NCBI GenBank assembly: GCA_037446395.1
Contig: JBBIIP010000004.1
Coordinates: 62,001 to 126,000 of the forward strand
DNA: 64,000 nt
Origin: JAAYJT01 sp037446395
Lineage (GTDB): Bacteria; Bacteroidota; Bacteroidia; Bacteroidales; JAAYJT01
Direction of reading: 5' to 3'
Notes under the pieces: generated by a model
Seen by the model: the letters and a program-made list of their open reading frames with translations, nothing else
Database searches by the model: none
Told to the model about the DNA's origin: nothing
Position numbers and translations under genes: made by a program
Shown here: positions 18,834-28,214 of the stretch, piece after piece
How the letters are laid out: each line of letters opens with the position of its first letter
Numbering within the stretch: position 1 is the first letter of the stretch

Positions 18834-20102
18834 CTATTGTTCCGATGAAAGTTTATTTTTTTTCAAATGAAAGCCGGCTTTTTCGATCTCCATACTAAGA
18901 AGCATAAATGGTCCAACGCCTTTGGGGTCATTGCTGCGGATAATCTCATTAATATAATATTCATATGAGCCATCCCTGTATGGATTCCCACCCAGGCCGG
19001 CAACACCGCATATCTGGTTTAGGCTGATATCGCCATTATTATCAAAAGTGATTAAATGATCCAAAATTCCCTGAAAAGCCTTGGTAGCATCCGACATATA
19101 TGAGGGTTCGAGTAAATGATTATTCACGGCTTTTGCAATCGCATATGCATACATGGCTGAGGCCGAAGCCTCCAGATAATTTCCTTCTTTCCCTCCCTGA
19201 TCAACAACCTGGTACCAAAGCCCGGTTTCCGGGTCCTGAAATGGGATGAGTGCTTTAACCAATCTTTCGAGCACTTGCACAATTTTGAGCCTGCCCGCAT
19301 GATCAGCCGGGAAATAATCGAGCACATCCACCAGTGCCATTGCATACCAACCCATAGCCCTGCCCCAGAAATTGGGCGACTGTCCGGTTTGAGGGTTGGC
19401 CCATTGCTGACTCCGGCTCTCATCCCAGGCATGGTAGAGCAGCCCGGTTGCTGGATCCAGCGTTTTTTGCTCCACAAGTAGAATTTGGTTTGCTATATCA
19501 TCAAAGTTTTCAGGTTCGTCAAACACTTTTCCATAGCGTGCATAAAAGGGTGCGTTCATATATACTCCGTCGAGCCATACCTGGTTTGGATAGATATTTT
19601 TATGCCAAAAACAACCTTCGGATGTGCGTGGATGGGTTTTGAGCTGACCGCGCAAAGTTTTTAATGCAGAGTGATAACGTTCATCACCGGTTTCCTCATA
19701 GAGATCGTATAGGTTAATTCCAGGTTTGATGTGATCAATGTTGTAGTTCTCTACTTTATAGTTATACAAAATATTTCCTTCTTGATCAATCATCTCATCA
19801 TAATAAGACTTTACATAAGTATAATAGCGCTGATCCCCGGTTTCTTTCCAAATCTTAAGGGCTGCCATCAGCACCAAACCTTGCGTATAATTCCACTTAG
19901 GTTTGGTCTCAAAATCAATTGTATACGCCTGTGGATTTCGGTGCATCTCGGAGTCAAGCATCAGGACATGCCATGGTTTATTGCCTTTACTTTCGATATT
20001 CTTTTGGTTTTCAAACCCGCAGCCAGCTAGAATACTTGCTACAACAATCATTTGCGCGAGTTTGACCGCTAATTTCAGAAATGCAGTATTTTTTATGTTC
20101 AT
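18834..20102 (-). CDS. GH105 unsaturated (rhamno)galacturonyl hydrolase, lipoprotein
   Basis: Removes 4,5-unsaturated uronic acid from the ends of oligosaccharides made by pectate or rhamnogalacturonan lyases, feeding the KduI/KduD pathway encoded downstream in the window. 422 aa; lipobox LAGC near residue 28, so periplasm-facing. The (alpha/alpha)6-barrel shows the GH105 segments GCFWHK...QVWLDGVYM near 168 and NFWGRAMGWYAMALVD, plus a C-terminal GSYEYYINE. It is similar in length to the YteR/YesR type. Gaps are 47 bp to the T9SS gene and 40 bp to PL1, so it is part of the pectin unit. Confidence 0.92.
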   Translation of the reverse strand: MNIKNTAFLKLAVKLAQMIVVASILAGCGFENQKNIESKGNKPWHVLMLDSEMHRNPQAYTIDFETKPKWNYTQGLVLMAALKIWKETGDQRYYTYVKSYYDEMIDQEGNILYNYKVENYNIDHIKPGINLYDLYEETGDERYHSALKTLRGQLKTHPRTSEGCFWHKNIYPNQVWLDGVYMNAPFYARYGKVFDEPENFDDIANQILLVEQKTLDPATGLLYHAWDESRSQQWANPQTGQSPNFWGRAMGWYAMALVDVLDYFPADHAGRLKIVQVLERLVKALIPFQDPETGLWYQVVDQGGKEGNYLEASASAMYAYAIAKAVNNHLLEPSYMSDATKAFQGILDHLITFDNNGDISLNQICGVAGLGGNPYRDGSYEYYINEIIRSNDPKGVGPFMLLSMEIEKAGFHLKKNKLSSEQ

Positions 20103-20142
20103 ATTGGTATAATTCGAGTACTTAAATCTTACATCAAGAGTC

Positions 20143-21447
20143 TTAATTGATTACAACTTTATGAATCTGCTTGTGTCCTTGAAATTCAAGAATTATGAAG
20201 TAAACACCTTGTTTCAGTCCATCCCTTTTCATGATGACAGTATTAAGCCCTTCATTTCCATTTTTATTTTGAATTTCGTGTACTGCTTTTCCGGATGGAT
20301 CGGTCAACTTCAGATTAATATGCCCTTGCCGGGGAAGGTTAATAGAAATTGTTGTGCAAAAAGAGAATGGATTTGGATGGTTCGACATCAGAAGGCGGCT
20401 TTCCAAGGGGAGGTTGCCCGGTATGAAGGTATTGTTTTGCTGTGCCCCTGCATTGGCCAATACGATTGCTTTTACCTGACTGGCAGGGTCGGGTGTATAT
20501 TGATAATAGTTCGCGGGATTCCAATTTATTCCACCTGGGGATGATAATACATTGCCACTTTGCACCAGATGGCTTCCAATATCAATCATATAGCCAGGCT
20601 GCGATGTATTGTCATAAAATTGAGAAGGATAGACTACCTTTTCAAAATAATTTTGTTCAGAGTAAATTTGGGCATTTACCCCAATGCCAATACCGTATCC
20701 ATTGCTGATGGCATATCCCATCACACGGCCATAGTTCCCCATATCGTAGTAGTAGTTGTTAAAAAGATGCACCATTCCAAATCTTACCCTGGGGTGCCGC
20801 TGTGTGGTTTCTTCAAACCAATTGTGATGCATTGTTACTTTATACCTATCAGTAAATGGATCTGTGTCTGAACTACCGATCAGGCATACCTTGTTATTTG
20901 CTCCAAATTTTGAATAAGAAACTGTAATGTAGTTGGCTCCATTAGAGATATCCAATGCTCCATCGCCTTGTCGCAGAAAAGTGCAGTGATCAACCCAAAT
21001 ATGGCTGCAGGTGCCCTTTATCTGAATACCATCCCAATCCTGGGTTATCCCGGGCCAGTCTCCTGCTACGTATGTGTCAGCAATGGTGAGGTTCTTGAAA
21101 ATAATATTTTTTTTGTCGTTACCAACGCTAAATCCACCCTGTGTTAGTCCTGCCCCTGCGCCCAATCCGATAACTGACTTATCTGAGCTCACTGCAATAT
21201 GACGCCCTTTGGGAGTGATTAAAATCATTCCCTGAACTTGAATGATATAAGGAACGGATAACCCACAATAATAAATCAGATCATTCATATTGTTCACGGT
21301 GGCAACACCACCGGCAGCACCTCCTGTTGTCCCATTTTGGCCGTTAGCATTAACAGATGCCCATCCTATGGGGCCGTTATTATTGATTGGTAATGCAACC
21401 AAAGGCATGAAGCACACCAGTATATATGAAAGAATGAATTTAATCAT
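20143..21447 (-). CDS. PL1 pectate lyase with type IX secretion domain
   Basis: Cleaves polygalacturonate by beta-elimination with Ca2+. I use ATG 21447 (434 aa); the TTG at 21456 only adds three residues. Signal peptide at residues 1-19. The parallel beta-helix carries PL1 motifs: HIWVDHCTFLRQGDGALDI (with the vWiDH signature) and TQRHPRVRFG, where the catalytic Arg is expected. The last 80 residues form a T9SS sorting domain (from SNHPNPF), so the enzyme is probably exported across the outer membrane by type IX secretion and attached to the surface or released. A strong terminator separates it from the gene upstream. Confidence 0.94.
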   Translation of the reverse strand: MIKFILSYILVCFMPLVALPINNNGPIGWASVNANGQNGTTGGAAGGVATVNNMNDLIYYCGLSVPYIIQVQGMILITPKGRHIAVSSDKSVIGLGAGAGLTQGGFSVGNDKKNIIFKNLTIADTYVAGDWPGITQDWDGIQIKGTCSHIWVDHCTFLRQGDGALDISNGANYITVSYSKFGANNKVCLIGSSDTDPFTDRYKVTMHHNWFEETTQRHPRVRFGMVHLFNNYYYDMGNYGRVMGYAISNGYGIGIGVNAQIYSEQNYFEKVVYPSQFYDNTSQPGYMIDIGSHLVQSGNVLSSPGGINWNPANYYQYTPDPASQVKAIVLANAGAQQNNTFIPGNLPLESRLLMSNHPNPFSFCTTISINLPRQGHINLKLTDPSGKAVHEIQNKNGNEGLNTVIMKRDGLKQGVYFIILEFQGHKQIHKVVIN

Positions 21448-21482
21448 AAGATACAATGGAACAGATGTAGAAATAAGAATAA

Positions 21483-21518
21483 GATTTGTTGAGGGATTTG
21501 AATATCCCTCAACAAATC
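21483..21518 (-). terminator. Perfect 15-bp stem-loop between the DUF4957-like gene and PL1
   Basis: Bases 21483-21497 pair exactly with 21504-21518 around a 6-nt loop. In the - strand direction it lies 13 bp after the stop of the 21531-23111 gene and is followed by a T-rich stretch, as for an intrinsic terminator. It would cut or attenuate transcription between the SusC-SusD-lipoprotein part and the PL1-GH105-GH28 part of the locus, so PL1 probably has its own promoter or depends on read-through. Confidence 0.75.
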
Positions 21519-21530
21519 ATAATTTTTGGC

Positions 21531-23111
21531 TTATTGCAGCCATCTTGGGTCTCCGATACCAAAAAGAATAAGGTCGGCATTGGTAACCTTAAAATTGCCG
21601 GCATCAGGATTGACAAAACCTGGGTTTAGTGTGCGATGCGTGCCTGAGATATCGAATTTTCCGCCTGTAACACCACTCAGGAAGGAAGGAGCATTGTGAT
21701 AGTTATTTTGATCGCAAACCGGCTGGGTAGTGGTGGCCTGGTTTGTGAAGTAACCTGTATAGGATGCATCGGCTCCGGCGAATATAGTTTTCTTCACTGT
21801 CGAGGCATTATTCACAAAACGAACATATAATATCCTTCTGGTATTCGAAACCTGATAGAAGGTACATTGCTCAATAAGCACATTGCTGGTAGAGCCCGGG
21901 AAGCTGCCTGACGAATTATCCAGGCGAATGAAGTCGCGCGGGAAGGCTGCAACCCGGTTGAACGTACTTTTTGTTATGGTCAGGTTCGCAACAAAGCCTG
22001 TACGAAAATCAATAAAATCACCACCATCATTCACAATATTTGACATGATGCAGTTGTTGATTGTCAATTGTTGCACCCTGACTATCGGAGTGCTACCGCC
22101 TGAGATAAATGCCTGGTTATAGCTCCTAACCACGCAACCATCAACGATGAAGTTGTTGATATTGTATGTTCCGGGATTACAAGAGATTGCTTGTGCAAGA
22201 ATTGTGCTTCCAAAGGTGCCAACCATTTCAAGATCCTTGATTGTAAGGTTTGTAATTCCTGAAGCAAGCACAAGTCTGATGTAAACTATCGGCTTATTAT
22301 GTGGATACAATCCTCGAATGGTTATTGACTTGGTAATGTTAATATCCCCCTGGTAGACTGTATAATTTCCCGGGAAGAGCACAAAGGATTCGCCATCAAC
22401 TCCGGCCGAAAGTTTGGCATTTAAATCATCGGCAGGATACAGAGGAGTGGATCCACCCAAATCAATTAAAGTGGTGAATGTGGCGGTTCCGCGGGTTTTC
22501 GTTCCATTCATCAGCTTTGCAGTGTAAGGGGTTTCGCTTTGTAAACCTGTAATTATTGCAACACCTGCTGCAATTTCAGAAGTTGTCAAGGTGCGGGTAA
22601 TATTTCCCGGAGTAAGAATAATTGCGGTGGCGACCGACGCGGCAGGCCATCTCAAAGTCACCCCGGTAGCAGTAATTTCCAAAGGATTAACGGCAAAGAA
22701 GATTTGTTCAGTTCCGGTTTTGAGGGTTGCGGCTACCCATTTAGACTCAGTGATGCTTTTGCCAACAGCTTTTACTCTTAGCGCGTAGTCGGTGTCCCCT
22801 GCGAAACCTGTAATGGTAATGGGCAATTTGTCAAAGGTTATACCAGCGACTGTTCTTACAGGGGTACCCGAGAAATTCAGATTATCACTCTCAAAGAATT
22901 CAGCAGTATAACTTTCTGCATCACGTACTGCTGCCCAGGTAAGGCGGATTGAAGTTTGACTGACCACCATGGCACTCATGCCTGTCGGAGAGAAAAGACG
23001 GCTAACCTTCATGTCGGTTATTTCTGGGGGTATGTCATCTTTACATCCGGCAGAAAGTAAAACCGCAACGAAGCTAAAAATATAAGCGAGTTTATTAAAT
23101 AACTTATTCAT
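21531..23111 (-). CDS. DUF4957/DUF5123-like surface lipoprotein with fibronectin-III and beta-helix domains
   Basis: 526 aa with lipobox Cys23 (LLSAGC). After the anchor, about residues 30-215 form two fibronectin-III-like domains (RLTWAAVRDAESYTAEFF, then VTLRWPAASVATAIILTPG). From about 225 to the end a right-handed beta-helix is suggested by repeated (I/L)x(I/V)xxCx patterns, as in DUF4957/DUF5123 proteins that commonly follow SusC/SusD in pectin loci. I see no lyase catalytic arginine or metal motif that I can trust. It is 24 bp downstream of SusD and probably acts as the surface pectin-binding protein or as an unproven lyase-like component. Confidence 0.75.
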   Translation of the reverse strand: MNKLFNKLAYIFSFVAVLLSAGCKDDIPPEITDMKVSRLFSPTGMSAMVVSQTSIRLTWAAVRDAESYTAEFFESDNLNFSGTPVRTVAGITFDKLPITITGFAGDTDYALRVKAVGKSITESKWVAATLKTGTEQIFFAVNPLEITATGVTLRWPAASVATAIILTPGNITRTLTTSEIAAGVAIITGLQSETPYTAKLMNGTKTRGTATFTTLIDLGGSTPLYPADDLNAKLSAGVDGESFVLFPGNYTVYQGDINITKSITIRGLYPHNKPIVYIRLVLASGITNLTIKDLEMVGTFGSTILAQAISCNPGTYNINNFIVDGCVVRSYNQAFISGGSTPIVRVQQLTINNCIMSNIVNDGGDFIDFRTGFVANLTITKSTFNRVAAFPRDFIRLDNSSGSFPGSTSNVLIEQCTFYQVSNTRRILYVRFVNNASTVKKTIFAGADASYTGYFTNQATTTQPVCDQNNYHNAPSFLSGVTGGKFDISGTHRTLNPGFVNPDAGNFKVTNADLILFGIGDPRWLQ

Positions 23112-23135
23112 TGTTAAATTTATTAAGTTTTGTTA

Positions 23136-24929
23136 CTAAAAACCATACCCATCATTGTTCAGTTTACCATTGCTGGCGTCGAGGAATATTTGCCAAATCG
23201 GCCAATATTGCTGCACATTGGGATCTCTTTGAAATAGGGCATCCCAAAATGTGGATTGTTGCCCGGTTGCGGTAATCACCCAGGTTCTGTTTTCAGGATA
23301 ACCCAAAGCAGCTCCGGCTGCATCAGTATCACCATAATTTAGCCCATAAATCACAACGCTTTCTCCATCGTCGGCTCTCTTAAAATATATCCTGAGTGGG
23401 AGATTTGCATATTTGCCTTGCCTGTTTTCTAACTGTTGCAGTTTGGTTTTGGCTTCGTTTAGCTTGGTGCTTAGCAAATTCCAGCGAATCAGGTCGCCTT
23501 TGCGCAACATTTCTCCGGTAAATTCAAGAGCCCGTTCATCAACAATGGCATTGAAGAAAGCCTGCTTGCTCGCAGTAGCGGCGGCCATAAAAGTATTGAC
23601 TTTTGCAGGGGCAGTCGGAAATGCGCGTGTGCGAACCTCTCTCAGGTATGGTGCAGCTGCAGCGGGACCATCAATTTCGTTAATGGCTTCGGCAGCCATC
23701 AGCAAAACATCTGAATACCTCATATAAGGCCAGTTCAAGCCATCGTCGTTTGTCGAGGTGACCCTCCGGTTTGCTTCCTGGAAAAGCCAAACATAACGAT
23801 ATTTGCCAAAATGCCATCTTCCATTATTGGTTGGCACTTGCAGGCCATTGGTCCATTCATAAGGAACACAGGTGACATCGCGGCGCACATCATCTCTGTC
23901 ATATTCATAGAACATGATGGGGGTGGGCCCGTTTGTTCCACCCCTGTTTTGCCCTGTGTACTTGTCGGTGGTTGTATGTCTGACGCCTAAGTCGAAGATT
24001 ACCCTGCCACGACCTTCGCTGAATGGAATCTCCCATAACATCTCCTGGCCTGCAATGCAGTTTTCTTTATGGAGCGCCCTGAAAACACCTTCAAAGGTTT
24101 GGAGTCTTGCGCGGCCACTGTTGATCACATCCAGGCATTCGTTTTTAGCGATGGCATACATTTTAGCAGGTGTTAAATCCGCATCGCTGCTTAGGCGAAT
24201 TCCATTGGTTCGTTGGGCATACCCGCCTGCTGCCAAGGCAATACGTGCACGCAGACCCTTTACAAAAGCTTTGTTAATTCTTTCGGTTGACATTGTATAG
24301 GCCGATTCAGTAGGCCAGGCTACGAGCTTTGCTGCTTCATCCAGATCGGCTAGCAGTTGTTTGTAAATTATATCCCGGTCGGTTCGTGTCAGATAAACCG
24401 TTTCGGTATTCACAGGCTCGAAACGGGCAGGGACATCTCCCCAGGCTTTGACCAAATCGTGATAAAGCACCGCCCTGAGGGTTAGAACTTCACCTAGAAT
24501 GTGTGCCAGTTGTTTGTTCGATTCAACATTGCCGTATTTGCGTAAACCGCGTATGGCTATGTTTGCTCGTTCTATACCTTCATAGGCCATTGCCCAAACG
24601 TTGTTTGCAGTATTCATCTGAGAATTGCTCACGTTGGTATTATAATTAGCCAGCCTAGCTGCATCTTCAGTGATGTTTCTCAGTGTGGTACGAACCTCGC
24701 AATCGGTATTTATGCCATAGAAGGTCAGAAATCGTCCGCGGTAGGAGTTTGTTTCGCAAAACGATTGTATAATGCCTGCAATGGCGCCTTCGGCCAAAGT
24801 GGCATTTGAGAATATTACGGACTCATCCAGTGATGATTTGGTCGGAGCATCAAACATATCTTCGCAAGCCGTCATCACGGTGAGTGATAAGGCAAAAATG
24901 ATATAATATATCTTTTTCATGGTTCTCAT
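23136..24929 (-). CDS. SusD/RagB-family glycan-binding lipoprotein
   Basis: Outer-membrane lid protein that hands oligosaccharides to the SusC channel encoded 10 bp upstream. 597 aa from ATG 24929; ATG 24920 is equally possible (both precede the signal peptide KKIYYIIFALSLTVMTAC). Lipid-anchored at Cys22. It has the helical TPR-like SusD fold with the usual N-terminal SSLDESVIFSNATLAEGAI, the WPYMRYSDVLLMAAEA motif near residue 400 and RALEFTGEMLRKGDLIRWNLL near 475. Binding of pectin or galacturonan oligosaccharides is inferred from the neighbours. Confidence 0.96.
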   Translation of the reverse strand: MRTMKKIYYIIFALSLTVMTACEDMFDAPTKSSLDESVIFSNATLAEGAIAGIIQSFCETNSYRGRFLTFYGINTDCEVRTTLRNITEDAARLANYNTNVSNSQMNTANNVWAMAYEGIERANIAIRGLRKYGNVESNKQLAHILGEVLTLRAVLYHDLVKAWGDVPARFEPVNTETVYLTRTDRDIIYKQLLADLDEAAKLVAWPTESAYTMSTERINKAFVKGLRARIALAAGGYAQRTNGIRLSSDADLTPAKMYAIAKNECLDVINSGRARLQTFEGVFRALHKENCIAGQEMLWEIPFSEGRGRVIFDLGVRHTTTDKYTGQNRGGTNGPTPIMFYEYDRDDVRRDVTCVPYEWTNGLQVPTNNGRWHFGKYRYVWLFQEANRRVTSTNDDGLNWPYMRYSDVLLMAAEAINEIDGPAAAAPYLREVRTRAFPTAPAKVNTFMAAATASKQAFFNAIVDERALEFTGEMLRKGDLIRWNLLSTKLNEAKTKLQQLENRQGKYANLPLRIYFKRADDGESVVIYGLNYGDTDAAGAALGYPENRTWVITATGQQSTFWDALFQRDPNVQQYWPIWQIFLDASNGKLNNDGYGF

Positions 24930-24939
24930 TTTTTAAGCA

Positions 24940-27900
24940 TTAGAAACTCAAGTTCATACCAAATACTATTGACCGGCTCCTTGGATAAGCTGAATAGTCA
25001 ACATTTGGGGTCAAAGGATTTTTACGCCGAGTAGATACTTCCGGGTCAAATCCGCTGTAGTTTGTCAGGAGAAAGACGTTGTATCCGCTCGCATAGATGC
25101 GCAGGCTTTGAACTTTCACCTTTGAAAGAATCTGCTTAGGAATTGTATAGCCCAGCGTAAGCGTGTTCAGACGCAGGAATGAGCCATCTTCGACAGCCCA
25201 GTCTGTGAATACAAACCTTGCCATATAGGGCGACCACATGGTGGTATTCGCATTCAATTCGGCTAATTTAACCGGATCGTTGCTGATGGTACCATCAGGC
25301 AATAAATTTGTCCAGCGTTTGCCATCGGCCATGACCGAAATCATGTTGCGAGAGTGGAATTTGCTGGTCGAAGTATATTCGATTTTGTTGGCGTTATAAA
25401 CATCATTGCCATAGCTCCAGTTGAAAGCAGCCTGGACATCAAAGCCGTAGGCCCGGCCATTTAGAGTGACACCGCCTGTGTGATCAGGGTTGGCATCGCC
25501 GATAATAACACGGTCGGCAATGTTGATGATGTTATCTCCTTCAGTCATGTTTACTAATTTTAAGGAGCCAGGGCGTAACGTTCCAACCGCAGCCGAACTG
25601 TTGACAACGCCATCTTTCAACACCCAAACACCACCAACGTACCCTGAAAAATCAGAAACCTCATAGCGTCCGGCACTTTTGTATCCATACATTTTGCCAA
25701 CCGAGCCGCCTGTTGCAATCCAATATTCAGCACCGATATCGGTAGATGCCCAACCTGATTCAGCAGTAAAATTATCCATCAGCCCAAGCGACTTAATCGT
25801 GTTTTTATTTAATCCAATATTGCCGTTGATGCTGAACCCATATTTAGGTTTATCAATTGCAATCCAGTTGATCATGGCTTCAATTCCTTTATTTTCAGTT
25901 TCCCCCATGTTTCGGAACTGGTCTGTGTATCCGGTGCCTGGCACAGGGAAGCGTATCAACAGGTCTTTGGTGCTGTTGATATATGCCTCTAGTGATCCGG
26001 CCAAACGGCCATTCAGGATTGTATAATCAAGCCCTACGTTTCTGGTAACAGTCGTTTCCCATTTCAAGTCGGGATTGGCCATTGTTTTTGTTGCTGCCCA
26101 AAAACTCGAGTATCGGTTTACCCAGGTTGTTGATCTTACTTCGAGTGTTTGCGCCATCTGTCCTGAAGGAATGTTATTATTCCCGGCGGTTCCATAGCTT
26201 ATTCTCAGCTTCAGATCTTCCAACCACGATCTGGTGCCTTTCATGAAATTTTCGTCAGAAATACGCCAGGCAATTGCAGCCGATGGAAAATAGCCCCAGC
26301 GGTTGCCCTTCGAAAAACGAGAGGAGCCATCGGCTCTGTAGGTTCCGCTGACCAGATACTTTCCTTTGTAGTCATAATTAAAGCGGCCGAAGAGTGAGAA
26401 AAGTATATCATCTGGATAAAGGTAATTATCCACGGTGCTGGCTACTGCTTGTGCTGAGAGCCTGGTAGCATCACTAAAATTGAAACCTAGAGGGAACCCA
26501 TGCACAACAGTTTCGAGTTCTTCTTGCTGCCTGAAGATATATTCCTGTCCTGCCAAGAAATTCAATTTGTGATTTTTAGGTAGCAAATTCTTGAAATCAT
26601 ATCTGATGGTATTGGTATTTCTGAATGTCTCGCGGGCAGTTTTAGTGAAGAATACGGCAGGTTTTCCCTGGTCTGCAGCGGCTGGTTTGTTTCTGACATA
26701 ATAGGTAGTTGTCCCATAAAATCTGTCGTTTTGATACCCAAAGTCCTCCATGCCAATGTCAGATTTTAGCTTCAGGTTTTTAATAACTTCCCATGTCAAA
26801 CTGGCATTCAGATTATAGGTTATCCGTTTCTGAAACTGATCATTGTCTGAAATGGCTTTCAGTGGATGATATAAGAAGAAGTCCTGATCGGTATCACCAA
26901 AGTCAATTAATCCCTGAATCGGGAATGGCGGGTAAATCATTGCATATTTTAGGCGTGAATCGGCAGATGAAAACTCAGCCTGTTCATTCATGCCACCACC
27001 TTTAATCTGTGTATTTGCATAACGCATTGAAAAATCTACGGTAAATTTGTCGTTGGGTTTGTTAGTCAGGTTTAAACTCAGGTTATCTCGTTTGAAACTT
27101 GACAGCTGCATGATTGCCTTTTCATTGATCCCGCTATAGGTGAATGAATAAGTTGTTTTAGAAGTCCCCCCGGTCAGATTTAAGTTTTGATTAAATGTGT
27201 AACCTGTGCGGCCAAAAACCTGCTGCTGCCAATCGTTTGCCTGTACCTCTCTGAACAGGTCCATGTCCTGAAAATTACCATAAAGGCCCGTATATCTGGT
27301 GAGTTGATTGGACAGAAGAGCACGCTCATACTGCCATTTCACAAAATCGTATGGGGTAAGGGTTTCGAGTTTGTTGGCCAGTTTTTTGAAACTCGAATAA
27401 GTATCGTAGCGCACAACCAATCTTCCCTCCTTACCTTTTTTGGTTGTCACGATGATTACACCATTGGCGCCACGTGAGCCGTAAATGGCAGTTGAAGAGG
27501 CATCTTTCATCACATCAATTGATTCAATGTCTGATGGAGCGATGTCTGAGATTGATTCAACCGGAAACCCATCTACAATATACAACGGAGAGTTGTCGCC
27601 CGTGATTGAGCCTCCACCACGTACCCGTATCCTGATTTCGGCATCGGGAGATCCTTCGGTCGTAAGAACCTGAACACCGGAAAGTTTTCCTGTAAGTGCT
27701 TCGCCAACACTTGCAATTGGTTTTGCAGTAAGATCTTCTCCTTTTACGGAGGCAACAGATCCGGTCACATCGCGCCTTTGTACGGTACCATAGCCAATTA
27801 CGACAACTTCTTTCAGATTAATCAGGCTTTCAGTAAGCGTGACATTGATGGTAGTTCGTCCTGCTACAGGCACTTCCTGTTCGTCGAACCCCACGAACCG

Positions 27901-28188
27901 GAATACCAGAACAGCTTGGGTGGCATTTTCAACCTGAAGTTGATAGCCTCCGTTAGCGTTGGTGCTGGTTCCGGAGGTCGTTCCTTTGATCAACACACTG
28001 GCTCCTGGTAAAACTTCTCCATCCTGGTTTGTTACAGTTCCTCTGACCGTAAGGGTTTGACCCCATAAACCAAGACTGGAAAAAAGCAGCCCAAGGAGCA
28101 ATGGTGTAAGCATCAAAGCCTTGTTTAAGCAATTTAATTTCATTTGGCAATTGTTTTGGTTAATAGTTGATAAAAAAACTCTGTTCAT
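24940..28188 (-). CDS. SusC-like TonB-dependent oligosaccharide transporter
   Basis: Outer-membrane importer driven by TonB. 1082 aa from ATG 28188; ATG 28143 gives a cleaner signal peptide and may be the true start. After the signal come a carboxypeptidase-regulatory-like domain (VRGTVTNQDGEVLPGASVLIKGT near residue 47), a TonB box region (KEVVVIGYGTVQRRDVTGSV), the plug with RVRGGGSITGDNSPLYIVDG and DVMKDASSTAIYGSRGANGVI, then a beta-barrel ending in an aromatic residue. It is followed by SusD and preceded 26 bp upstream by a pectate lyase gene in the same orientation, so all probably share one transcript. Confidence 0.97.
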   Translation of the reverse strand: MNRVFLSTINQNNCQMKLNCLNKALMLTPLLLGLLFSSLGLWGQTLTVRGTVTNQDGEVLPGASVLIKGTTSGTSTNANGGYQLQVENATQAVLVFRFVGFDEQEVPVAGRTTINVTLTESLINLKEVVVIGYGTVQRRDVTGSVASVKGEDLTAKPIASVGEALTGKLSGVQVLTTEGSPDAEIRIRVRGGGSITGDNSPLYIVDGFPVESISDIAPSDIESIDVMKDASSTAIYGSRGANGVIIVTTKKGKEGRLVVRYDTYSSFKKLANKLETLTPYDFVKWQYERALLSNQLTRYTGLYGNFQDMDLFREVQANDWQQQVFGRTGYTFNQNLNLTGGTSKTTYSFTYSGINEKAIMQLSSFKRDNLSLNLTNKPNDKFTVDFSMRYANTQIKGGGMNEQAEFSSADSRLKYAMIYPPFPIQGLIDFGDTDQDFFLYHPLKAISDNDQFQKRITYNLNASLTWEVIKNLKLKSDIGMEDFGYQNDRFYGTTTYYVRNKPAAADQGKPAVFFTKTARETFRNTNTIRYDFKNLLPKNHKLNFLAGQEYIFRQQEELETVVHGFPLGFNFSDATRLSAQAVASTVDNYLYPDDILFSLFGRFNYDYKGKYLVSGTYRADGSSRFSKGNRWGYFPSAAIAWRISDENFMKGTRSWLEDLKLRISYGTAGNNNIPSGQMAQTLEVRSTTWVNRYSSFWAATKTMANPDLKWETTVTRNVGLDYTILNGRLAGSLEAYINSTKDLLIRFPVPGTGYTDQFRNMGETENKGIEAMINWIAIDKPKYGFSINGNIGLNKNTIKSLGLMDNFTAESGWASTDIGAEYWIATGGSVGKMYGYKSAGRYEVSDFSGYVGGVWVLKDGVVNSSAAVGTLRPGSLKLVNMTEGDNIINIADRVIIGDANPDHTGGVTLNGRAYGFDVQAAFNWSYGNDVYNANKIEYTSTSKFHSRNMISVMADGKRWTNLLPDGTISNDPVKLAELNANTTMWSPYMARFVFTDWAVEDGSFLRLNTLTLGYTIPKQILSKVKVQSLRIYASGYNVFLLTNYSGFDPEVSTRRKNPLTPNVDYSAYPRSRSIVFGMNLSF

Positions 28189-28214
28189 ATATTTGGATCA
28201 TTTATTTAATTGGC

